This document shows positions 35,881 through 44,500 of a stretch of DNA of 64,000 bases, piece after piece. Origin of the DNA: Hymenobacter tibetensis. Its GTDB lineage: Bacteria; Bacteroidota; Bacteroidia; Cytophagales; Hymenobacteraceae. Location: the NCBI RefSeq assembly GCF_022827545.1, contig NZ_CP094670.1, forward strand, positions 1 through 64,000. The letters run 5' to 3'. The notes beneath the pieces are model-generated. The model ran no database searches and was not told the origin of the DNA. It was given only the letters and a program-made list of their open reading frames with translations. Position 1 is the stretch's first letter. The number at the start of each line of letters is the position of its first letter. The position numbers and the translations under genes were made by a program.

Positions 35881-35914
35881 GCGTTTCTTGAAGCTGAATA
35901 CAGCGCCGACGTTC

Positions 35915-35948
35915 GACGGCCAGGGTAGTGCCCGCTATCCTGGCCGTC
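35915..35948. terminator. Hairpin between convergent genes
   Basis: Arms at 35915-35924 and 35939-35948 are perfectly complementary (GACGGCCAGG / CCTGGCCGTC), extended by TAG/CTA inside after a mismatch. It lies between the stops of the AraC gene (35880) and of the PepSY gene on the minus strand (35983). No T-run is present, so termination is likely but not proven. Confidence 0.55.
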
Positions 35949-35982
35949 AATCGGTGGGCAGAAATTTCAGTGGTCCGCTACG

Positions 35983-37554
35983 CTATTTCATCTTCACGAA
36001 CAGCCACAACCCCAGCACCGAAACAGTTAGTACGCCGGCGGCGGCTAGCATGGTTACGGCGTCGCGCACGTTTTTGCCCCAGCTGCCAATTGCGTGGTAC
36101 TTGTGCAGAAAGGCAAACGAGAGTCCTTCGTAGCGGTCTAGGTTTTCGACGCGAGCGGCCAAGCGGCCTGTGCCCGCTTCCACGTAAAGCGTGGTTTGCT
36201 GCGGCGTATCGTACGCTACCTTCACCACTGGCAAACGCTTGTTGATGAAGCCGTATTCGCCCTCGAAATGAGAGATTAGTTCGGTTTGCTGGATAGGTGG
36301 CGCGGGCTGACCAGTCGTTTGCTGCATGAACTGGTTGGCTAGGAAGCGGGCATATTGCTGTTCGCCTTCAGGCAATACGTGGCCGGTGGCCGCGCTGTAA
36401 TACGTTACCTGAGGCGGGAGCACTGCTTCCAGCGGCTGGCCGGTACTTGTTCCGGCAGCAGCGTTGCCGTTCTGTTCGTCGCCGGACGGAAGGGGCAGCT
36501 CGGTGACTTGATAGTACACGTGGCTGTTCAACTCAATCAAGGCTACGTTCTGCACCTGAGGCCAGTGTAATGGTAGCTCCGACGGGTCAAGGGGGAGGCG
36601 GGAAGTGGCAAGTACCGGCTGCTGCTGGTAGCGCAGGCGCTCGTCGGGTTGCAGTTTCCGCCAGGCGTGAAATGCCCCGCTGCCGGCAAACGTGAGCGTA
36701 ACCAGTGCCACGGCCAAGCCCACGGCGCGGTGGTATTTGCGCAGCCAGCCTACCTGGTCCTGCGGGTTGCGGGGCTTGCGAAACCTGCCCCACATGAGCC
36801 CATAGATTACAAGTCCGCTTAGGGTGGAGGCGATGATGACACCCAGCAAGGCCAGCATTACCATAACGCGCACGGTGTTGTTGGTGATGTAGTCCAGCCA
36901 GCTCCAGCTGTGCAACCAACTGAAAAAACGCAGGAAAGCTGCCCGCGTTGGGTTGTTGAAAGTGGCCAACCGGGCGGGCATCGTCTCCACATATACCGTC
37001 GTTACGCCGGGCCGTTCGAAGGTGATTTTCCATACGGGTAGCAGCCGGTTCACGAACGGATAATCGGCCGTGAAACTTGTGAGCCGCTCGGCTTCCACGA
37101 TGCGCGAAGTGGAATCCTGCGTGAAATAACGGGCCAACTGCTCGGCGAACTGCCGGTCGGCCGAGGCAGGCCCTGCCGCACCCGTGACGGCGCTGAAGTA
37201 GCGCGGCATGGCTGTGGCAGAGCCGCTGGTAAGCACCTGATAGGTTGGGATTCCCTGCCAACGCACCAGGCGCACGTTGCGCAGCTGGGTAAGGTGCTGC
37301 CGGGCCAGCACCTGCGTTAGGGGCAGGGTAGGGCGCGGGGCTGGCAAAGGAGGTAAACTTTCGCGGGCAATTTTGGGCCGCAACCAGTTGCTCATCAGGG
37401 GGTGCAGCAGGCCACTCAGAGTCCAGCAGATAACGGGAACGATGGTAAGCAGCCCGATGATGCGGTGCCAGCGGTAGATATGACGCTGCACGTAGCGACG
37501 AACCCCTCCCGAGCGGGCAGGCGCCGCCCCGGGACGTTGTGTGGTGATTTCCAT
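35983..37554 (-). CDS. PepSY-associated transmembrane protein (metal/siderophore uptake type)
   Basis: 523 residues. The first helix follows a basic N-terminus (RRYVQRHIYRWHRIIGLLTIVPVICWTLSGLLHPLM). Further helices lie at VRVMVMLALLGVIIASTLSGLVIYGLMWG, VGLAVALVTLTFAGSGAFHAW and, at the C-terminus, AVTMLAAAGVLTVSVLGLWLFV. Between them are periplasmic PepSY-like segments (KITFERPGVTTVYVET and VVKVAYDTPQQTTLYVEAGTGRLA). Proteins of this type sit beside TonB receptors for iron siderophores or copper and often act as inner-membrane reductases or transport partners. It is the last of three minus-strand genes; the receptor ends 56 bp upstream. Confidence 0.85.
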   Translation of the reverse strand: MEITTQRPGAAPARSGGVRRYVQRHIYRWHRIIGLLTIVPVICWTLSGLLHPLMSNWLRPKIARESLPPLPAPRPTLPLTQVLARQHLTQLRNVRLVRWQGIPTYQVLTSGSATAMPRYFSAVTGAAGPASADRQFAEQLARYFTQDSTSRIVEAERLTSFTADYPFVNRLLPVWKITFERPGVTTVYVETMPARLATFNNPTRAAFLRFFSWLHSWSWLDYITNNTVRVMVMLALLGVIIASTLSGLVIYGLMWGRFRKPRNPQDQVGWLRKYHRAVGLAVALVTLTFAGSGAFHAWRKLQPDERLRYQQQPVLATSRLPLDPSELPLHWPQVQNVALIELNSHVYYQVTELPLPSGDEQNGNAAAGTSTGQPLEAVLPPQVTYYSAATGHVLPEGEQQYARFLANQFMQQTTGQPAPPIQQTELISHFEGEYGFINKRLPVVKVAYDTPQQTTLYVEAGTGRLAARVENLDRYEGLSFAFLHKYHAIGSWGKNVRDAVTMLAAAGVLTVSVLGLWLFVKMK

Positions 37555-37610
37555 AAGAAAAAGTAGAGCCAGCCGCGCCCTTTACTGCTAAAAGCGCGGC
37601 CAGCGGGCCG

Positions 37611-39992
37611 TTATTTGCTGCCGATGAAATTATACTGCACGCCCACCGACACCGTGCGTGGTGCGCCAGGAGTGTAGGTGGAGCGGTCGGTGGCGGCGTT
37701 GCCGCGAGTGGCTGCGGTGGCGTACCGTTCGTTGGTGAGGTTGAGCACGTTCACAAATACTTCCACGGTTTCGCGCCAGCTGTAGCCCGTACGCAGATTG
37801 AGCGTGCTCACGCCCTCAGCCCCGAATAGCCCCGTATCCGCGTAGCGGACCGTGTTTACTTGGTTCTGGTACCAGGCGCTGATGCGTTGATATTCTCCCG
37901 CCACCCGCCAGCCCGGCAGCCACTGCGGCTTGTACGTCAGCTCGGTGTTTGCCACCCAACGCGGGGCCTGGGGCATGTCTTTGCCGTTCACGTTTTGCAC
38001 AGCATCTGTGGTGCTGGTGCTCAGCGCAAAGGCCTGATAGCGATGCACCGCGTTGGTGCCGCCAAAGCGGAAAAATAGTTCTGAGGTGGGTTTGTAAGTC
38101 AAGCCGTATTCCACGCCCCGGTGCAGGGTTTTGCCTGCGCTTTGGTAGTCGGTGGAGTTGTCGGGTTGGCGGATGTTGAGAAGCTCGTTACGGCCGTCGA
38201 GCTGATACAACGCCACGTCCACGTAAACTTGGTTGTCGAACAACGAAGCCCACCCCCCGATTTCGCGGTTGTAGAACCGCGCCGGCGCTAGGTTGTAGTA
38301 AAATTCGGCGGGCGCCCCGGCCGGGGTGTTCGGTTTCTTGCGAAAGATAGAGGTCAGTCCCGGCGGCGAGAAGCCTTGTGAGTAGTTGGCGTATACCCCG
38401 CGGCCCTTGCCCAACTCGTAGGTTAGTCCCACTTTCGGGGTTGCTTGTTGGTACTGTTTGGAGCCGCTGGAACGGTCGAGGTAGTTGTTGTAGTCGAAAG
38501 CCAGTCGGTCGAAGCGCCCTCCGAGCGTGAGTTGCAGCGCTGCTACTTGTGGCAGCGGATGCATGTCGAGCTGCGCATACACCGCCGAATTGCGCAAGTC
38601 TGTGTCGTAATCGGCAATCACAACATCCTTACGGTCCGCCGTGACGGTGTATTTTTCCACTGACCGCCCGCCGGGCCGGAGCTGCGCCGCTAAATCCAGT
38701 TGGTGGGCGTCGTAGCGCGTGGGGGAGTAGTCGAAGCTAGCTCCACCCAGAAGCTTGGCCCCGAGCCAGTTAAGTTTTACGCTGTGCTGGGCAATGATGC
38801 CGTAGCTCTTGAAAGCGTTAACGTTGACTTCGCCGCGGGCCGTGGGGGCGCCGCTGGCCCAGCGAATGCCGTAACTTGGGTTTTGGCCCACGCGGTTGTC
38901 GCGGAAGTAGGTGCTGAGCATAGTGGTGCCCTGCGCATTCCACTGGTGCTCGGCTGTGAGTCGGGCGCGGAGCGCATAGGTCTGGCGGTACGTGAAATCC
39001 GACGTGGAGCTGTATTCGCGCCGGTAGTAGGCCACGCTGTCCACCGCCGAGCTGGTCTGCGAGTCGTAGTTGTTGTAAGAAGCCGCCGCCGTCAAGCGGG
39101 TTTTATCGGACAGTGTGTACTCTAGCCGCCCGTTTACTGACTGCTTATCGTAGTCGGATTGTGCCTGCCAACCGTTCCGTTGCCGGGCCACGTAGCCGCT
39201 TACAAAGGCTCCTAGAGTAGGCGTAAGCATCCCGCCGCCGCCAAGCTGCACGCGCCGGTAGCCGTATTGGTCGCCTTGCACTCCTACGCTTAGCGTCGGG
39301 ACGCTGGTGGGCCGCTTGGTAAGCAGGTTGATGGCGCCGCCCACCGCCTCCGGGCCGTACAGCGACGACGCGGGACCTTTTACTACCTCAATGGAGCTGA
39401 TTGCCAACGGGTTGGATTCAAGCAAGGCGTTGTGGTTGAACACGCCCATGGGCCGTAACGGAATGCCGTCCTCTAGGTACAGGAAGTAGGCACTGGTGCC
39501 AAAGGGCTGCCGAATGCCCATGGCGTGCTGTTCGTTGCCGTAGTTGAGCATCACCACTCCCGGCACCTTGTTGAGCAACTCGGTCAGCAGCGTGGCTTTG
39601 GTATCCTGAATGACAGTAGGCGAAAGTTGACTGATGGCTACCGGCGCATCGGTGCGAAGCTGGGCTTCCCGGCTGGCCGTAACTACTACGGTTTGCAGGT
39701 CTTCAACGGCCGGCTGCAAGGCTACGCGCAGGGCCTGTGCGTTGGCTGCGGTGTTCAGTGTAAAGGGTTGGTAGCCAATGGCCGATACAACTACCTGAGT
39801 TGCATCGGTGGATAGAGAAAAGTAGCCTGAGGTAGTAGTGCTGGCACCGGTTTTGCCGTCTGGCGTACGCACGGTAGCCCCTATTAGCGGCTCTTTGGTA
39901 ACGGCGTCGAAGACGCGCCCTGAGAGCGTACGCTGCGCCAGGACCGCCTGGCTCACAAGTAGCGCCAGGGGAACAAGAAAAGAGTGTTTCAC
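37611..39992 (-). CDS. TonB-dependent outer-membrane receptor
   Basis: 793 residues from a GTG at 39992, which gives the signal peptide VKHSFLVPLALLVSQAVLAQ; the ATG at 40052 would add 20 residues that do not look like a signal peptide. It starts with a CarbopepD_reg-like domain (LSGRVFDAVTKEPLIGATV) and a TonB box region (LQTVVVTASREAQL). The plug domain (LLTELLNKVPGVVM to ASSLYGPEAVGGAINLLTKRP) and a 22-strand barrel follow, ending VGVQYNFIGSK. It imports a chelated metal or other ligand using TonB energy. The neighbours (small Cys-rich protein, PepSY protein) suggest iron or copper. The substrate cannot be read from sequence. Confidence 0.92.
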   Translation of the reverse strand: MKHSFLVPLALLVSQAVLAQRTLSGRVFDAVTKEPLIGATVRTPDGKTGASTTTSGYFSLSTDATQVVVSAIGYQPFTLNTAANAQALRVALQPAVEDLQTVVVTASREAQLRTDAPVAISQLSPTVIQDTKATLLTELLNKVPGVVMLNYGNEQHAMGIRQPFGTSAYFLYLEDGIPLRPMGVFNHNALLESNPLAISSIEVVKGPASSLYGPEAVGGAINLLTKRPTSVPTLSVGVQGDQYGYRRVQLGGGGMLTPTLGAFVSGYVARQRNGWQAQSDYDKQSVNGRLEYTLSDKTRLTAAASYNNYDSQTSSAVDSVAYYRREYSSTSDFTYRQTYALRARLTAEHQWNAQGTTMLSTYFRDNRVGQNPSYGIRWASGAPTARGEVNVNAFKSYGIIAQHSVKLNWLGAKLLGGASFDYSPTRYDAHQLDLAAQLRPGGRSVEKYTVTADRKDVVIADYDTDLRNSAVYAQLDMHPLPQVAALQLTLGGRFDRLAFDYNNYLDRSSGSKQYQQATPKVGLTYELGKGRGVYANYSQGFSPPGLTSIFRKKPNTPAGAPAEFYYNLAPARFYNREIGGWASLFDNQVYVDVALYQLDGRNELLNIRQPDNSTDYQSAGKTLHRGVEYGLTYKPTSELFFRFGGTNAVHRYQAFALSTSTTDAVQNVNGKDMPQAPRWVANTELTYKPQWLPGWRVAGEYQRISAWYQNQVNTVRYADTGLFGAEGVSTLNLRTGYSWRETVEVFVNVLNLTNERYATAATRGNAATDRSTYTPGAPRTVSVGVQYNFIGSK

Positions 39993-40084
39993 AGAAAAAA
40001 ATAAGGACTGATGAAGGCACGCCGCTGCTGGTCCGGGCGCCGTACAGGGCACGCGGAAACCGGTTCAGGCAGTCGTGCCAGAAC

Positions 40085-40492
40085 TCAAGAAAAACGAGTG
40101 GTCATCAGCCCTTCTGCGGGCGGGTGGTCGGGGCCGGGCCGGTCCCAGCGGTAGTGCTCCAGCTGCAGAGCAGCGTAGCGCAGGCGGGCCGCCGGATAGG
40201 TGGCTGGCGCGGCCAGGTGCAGCAAATCGGCGCTAGGGCAGAACAGCTGAATTTCTGCAAAAGCCTGCTTGCTGCCCAAGGGGTGTTGAGGCTGCTCGGC
40301 GGCGTCGGCCGCTTTGAGCTGCTTGGCCAGATGGCACTTGCCGTTGCACTGTAGCTGGGGCTTGTCTCGGTTGATACACAGCACCCGCGCTACGTACTCG
40401 CGGTTCAGCCACCAGCTAGCCACAATACCCAACCGCCCGGCACAGTGTACCGAAAGCGAGCAAAGCAGCAAGATGGCAATGGCCTGACGCAT
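40085..40492 (-). CDS. Small secreted Cys-rich protein (CNGKCHL motif)
   Basis: 135 residues from the ATG at 40492; an upstream ATG at 40567 would add 25 residues before the signal peptide. The N-terminus MRQAIAILLLCSLSVHC is a signal or lipoprotein-like peptide. The core YVARVLCINRDKPQLQCNGKCHLAKQLK has four Cys (including CNGKC) and recalls a small Bacteroidota family found with TonB/PepSY uptake genes. It lies 92 bp upstream of the receptor on the same strand, so the three genes are probably one operon. A role in metal (copper or iron) binding is inferred. Confidence 0.65.
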   Translation of the reverse strand: MRQAIAILLLCSLSVHCAGRLGIVASWWLNREYVARVLCINRDKPQLQCNGKCHLAKQLKAADAAEQPQHPLGSKQAFAEIQLFCPSADLLHLAAPATYPAARLRYAALQLEHYRWDRPGPDHPPAEGLMTTRFS

Positions 40493-40795
40493 ATGTTTCC
40501 GTAACGCAGCCGGTGCTAGGCCCAACTGGCAAGGTGCAAAAGAACAACGCAAAGCCCGAAGGGCCAAGGATTCGCTGATTTACTGTAGTTGCGCACGAGC
40601 ATGAATTGACAGGCTCCCATAAAGAGCAAGCAGGGTAATGCGGTTTGAGCGAAGCACTCGAAAGTTCAGTGTCAGCACTGAGGCCCAGCAAGCACAAGTA
40701 GCACGAGCTTCGTGGATGCACGGGTTTCCGTGTTGCGCAAGCAGTTTCTCATTAGCGGCTAGGTACCATACTTTAAGCTAGTATGAGCATACACG
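40493..40795. other. Divergent intergenic region
   Basis: About 300 bp between the uptake operon (minus) and a lipoprotein gene (plus). It must hold promoters for both. No TAnnTTTG box, Fur-like palindrome or hairpin was recognised in it. Confidence 0.5.
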
Positions 40796-41446
40796 ATGAG
40801 GCATTTTTACGGTTCGTTGGCGCCTGTATGTGGTAAGTGCAAAGGGGCCATAAAAAGTCTATGGGCAAGCCTGGGCTTGTGTTTGCTGGTGTCCTGTTCA
40901 GTTCCCGACCGGGACTTGCAAGACAAGCTGGACAGCTCGATGAATCTGTTAAGTCAGCCCAAGAACGTGCTGCCTGTGTACACGCTTGCCGTCCCCTGGA
41001 CCTGCGAACAAGTCAACGAAAAAATCAAGGACGGTGATTTGTACAAGTCTATGCTCGATGCACTGGTGCTAATGCAAGTCGCGCAATGCAACAACCTAGC
41101 TGACAATAAAAGCAACCCTGATAGTGCCTGCGTTACAGTGATAACGCATTCAGATAACGTGGATAATGACACGATGCGTGTTGTAGGGTACATCCCGTTG
41201 TTTTTCTCCAGCAAAACGATTAGCAGCGCATCTAAAAAGTTAATCGAACTAGCGAAACTACCCGCCGGACAAGACCCTTCCACCATTGTCGTTGAAAGCG
41301 CAATTGGTACCTACCCGATTGCCCAGTATTTAAACAAAATAAAGAATACAACTCCCGTAATCGTACTGATGCCAAGACATATGGCCCTCATCAGCAAGGA
41401 GCTAACGCCAGAATTGTACAGAGCAGCTTTCAAGATTACAAAGTGA
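40796..41446 (+). CDS. Hypothetical lipoprotein
   Basis: 216 residues, not recognised. After a basic stretch comes LWASLGLCLLVSCSVPD, where LVSC fits a lipobox. The mature part has a helical N-terminal region and then a beta/alpha segment (ACVTVITHSDNV...MRVVGYIPLFF). No catalytic motif is evident. It is a single gene between divergent operons and is followed by a terminator hairpin shared with the T9SS gene. Lipidation is inferred from the N-terminus. Confidence 0.6.
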   Translation: MRHFYGSLAPVCGKCKGAIKSLWASLGLCLLVSCSVPDRDLQDKLDSSMNLLSQPKNVLPVYTLAVPWTCEQVNEKIKDGDLYKSMLDALVLMQVAQCNNLADNKSNPDSACVTVITHSDNVDNDTMRVVGYIPLFFSSKTISSASKKLIELAKLPAGQDPSTIVVESAIGTYPIAQYLNKIKNTTPVIVLMPRHMALISKELTPELYRAAFKITK

Positions 41447-41535
41447 CGCTTGGCGTCAGGTGTGCATCTTGAATCGTCGTCAACAGGTCTTTTTCATGCG
41501 TGGCAGTAGGATGCCGTGGCCGTTACAACGCACAA

Positions 41536-41566
41536 AAAAGCCGGCCTCAACGGAAGCCGGCCTTTT
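41536..41566. terminator. Intrinsic terminator (bidirectional)
   Basis: Stem AAAAGCCGGC (41536-41545) pairs with 41556-41566 (GCCGGCCTTTT) with one bulged C. Its T4 tail serves the plus strand and its A-run serves the minus strand. It lies between the lipoprotein gene (stop 41446) and the T9SS gene on the minus strand (stop 41590). Confidence 0.75.
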
Positions 41567-41589
41567 CAGGTGTCAGAGGGTTTCGGTAC

Positions 41590-44500
41590 TTACTCGACCT
41601 GTAGTTTGAGGGTTTGGGTGCCGGTGCCCGTTATCAGGCGGGCCATGTACAGGCCGCGGGTAACGGCCGTGGCCTCCCACGGTACCCGCACTAGCTGTCT
41701 GGTGGGAGCCTCACTGGCTTGCACGCGCTGTACTAAGCGGCCTTGTAGGTCGTAGATTTCCAGCTGATACTTGCCTGATTGCGCCAAGGCAAACTCCAGC
41801 GTGGTACTGCCCGTGAAGGGGTTCGGGTAGCTGCGGAGCTTGGTTTGCACGTGCGCACCCTTCTGCGGGGTTGCGGCAGAGCTCATTACCACCTGAGTGC
41901 CGCGGCTGGCCACTGTAGCACCGGCTGGCTCTTCCCCATAGATGCGCTGCCCTTGCAAGTACACCGTTACGTGGTTGTTTTCGCTCAGGGCGCCGAACGG
42001 CCGATACGAGAAGTCATTGGCTTGGTTGAAGTTCGACCAATCGGTTTTAGCTATTCGATACTGCACGTTGCCGGTGGTGCTGAGCGGCGCCAGCGCACCA
42101 AGCGAAGCCGCAAAGCGCAATTCGGCATACTTCTCGGTGCCTGCCTGTCCAAACGTGACGCTCACATTGCCGGCGCCCAGTTGCGCGTAGTCAATGAAAG
42201 AGTTTAGCTGCTGGGTACCCTCCGGGCTGAACCAGTAGCGCACGGTTAGATCCTGATAGGAGAGGGGCTGGGTACCAACGTTGCGCACCTGCAGGTAGGT
42301 GCTGATGGTGTTGGCAGTGGTCCTACGCTCTTTGTTTTCCGTCCATACCTGTACGGCAGGTTCCACCGGAGCCAGGTCTGGCTCGATGCCGCCAATCAGC
42401 ACGCCACCACGGTACACCGTAATCCGGTCGTTGAACTGGTAGGTGCTGTTCAGGGCGTAGGAGTGGTCGTCTGACTCGTTGAAATTCGTCTGCGTTTGTT
42501 TGAAGATGCGCGACTGAATAACCCCCGAGTTTCCGCCTACAGGCAGGTTGCCCGCAGCCGTGAAGGTGTACTCGACATAGCCGAAGGCTCCCTTTGCCGG
42601 CTCGCGTAGCGCCACATAGGTGGCCCGCACGGCACTGGTACCTACCAGCGCATAATCGATGGCGGCTGTGATGGGCGCGTAGTCCTCGGCCGTGAGCCAG
42701 TACCGCACGCTCAGTTCGGCGTATGGAATGGCAGCTGGGCTGTTATTTATCAGTTGCAGGTTCGGCTTGATGACGTTGTTGCCAACAGAGCCGTCGGCAT
42801 TCTGATGCAGCACGCGTACCAGCGTGGGGCTCTGCACGGTTACCGGGAACGTCTGCGAAACAGTGCCGCAGTCGTTGGTGGCCGTGGCCGTTACCACCGT
42901 CGTACCCAGCGGGAATACATAGGGTGAGGTGATACTCTTCGTAGTGCCATTCAACAGAATGGTGTACGTTACGGCGGGAGCCGGCGTGCTGCCGGTGGCC
43001 GTAGCGGCAAAGCTTACAGAAGCCCCACGCAAGCCAGCCGTAGCATCAACTGGCGCCACTGTGGGTACAGTGAGCACGGGAGCGGTGTTCACCGTTACGG
43101 TGGCCGAACCGCTTGGCGTACTGCCCGTGCAGTTGGCATCCTGCACGCTGGTTATCGTGTAGGTGCTAGTTGCTGTCGGGGTAACGTCTAGCTGATAAAT
43201 GCCTTGCGTCACATCCGAAGCCGTTACCGTTACTGTGGTGGGAGGGGCGGTGCTGCCAGCAGAATACGTCAGCGTCCAGGGAGCAACACCCGTTAGCTGT
43301 ATCGGCAAATTTGTGGTGGTGCCAGCGCATATCGTTGGGGTGCCGCTGATAACAGCCGTTGGCAGGGCCCGCACGACTACCGCTTGCGAGTACTGCTGCG
43401 AACAGCCGCCTTGCGTGATAGTCAGCGTTACGGTATAGGTGCTGTCCGTGGCGTACTTGTGCGTAATCGAGCCTTTAGTCGAGTAATCCGTCACCCCGTC
43501 GCCGTTTACATCCCACGCATACGTGGCATTGGCGGCCACGCCGCTGGAAGCATCGGTGAACGTGGTGGTTTCGCCGGCGCAAACAGGAGCCGCCGTGAAC
43601 TGCGGAGCGGGTGGCAGGCAAATCAGGCCAGTTTTCACTACCCGAAAGGTGTTGCCCACCCGAATACCATCCACTGTCAGATTCGGGAAATTGGTGCCTT
43701 GACGCAATGCCACCGCGCCGATGTTCGGTGCCGTGCTGGTAGCGCCCTCGCTCGACGACGTAGTGGCCGCAGCTGGCTCAGTGTCGGTGGTGGGGTTAAC
43801 GAATAGCGAACTGACGCTGCTATTGTCGTCGAAGGTATATTTCACTACCAACAGATGCGTGGTATTCAGCGCATACTCAGTGGGCGCATAAACCGCCGCA
43901 CCGCTGCCGCTGATACCAAACTGAATCTGGCCGGAAGTGGTTTTGCGCACGAAGACGCGGCCCCGGTAGTTGTCGGTGGCGAATGGCGCCGAACCCAAAT
44001 GCAGGAAATAATCACCGGCTGCTACAGTGGAAGCATTAGCCACGTTCACCAGAAACGACAGATACACTGGCGTACCAGGCTCGACGGCTGCGAACGGACG
44101 GTTTACGTCTTCGCCGTTGCCTACCAAGGCCGCCGAGTTGCCGATACCGCTGGCACTGTAGCCAATCTGGTTCAGACTATTGGCTGCTACTTTCACGGCA
44201 CTATTTCCTGCGCCACTGTGCGCCCGCCAGCCATTCGCTGTCAGCAGCGTAGTGGCAGGGTAGTCGAAATTCTCTTCGAGCAGCAACGCAGCGGGTGCTG
44301 GCTGAAGCTTTTGCGTCAGGATGCCGGGTGTCGTCGTCAGGTAGTTTTCGGCGTACGGCGTGTTGTTGTCGTTGTACTCGAACACCGCAAACGTGTAGGT
44401 AGCATCGGGCCGCAGATTAGTGACGGTAACCGTGGTATCGGTGCCCTGATACACAAGGTAGTTGCCGGTGCCAAGCTGATTGCCGCTACCGAACGCCGCA

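Noticed and set aside
35928..36245. Plus-strand frame at the end of the PepSY gene
   Set aside because: Arg/Ala-rich shadow of the PepSY gene; the hairpin at 35915-35948 explains the 3' end.
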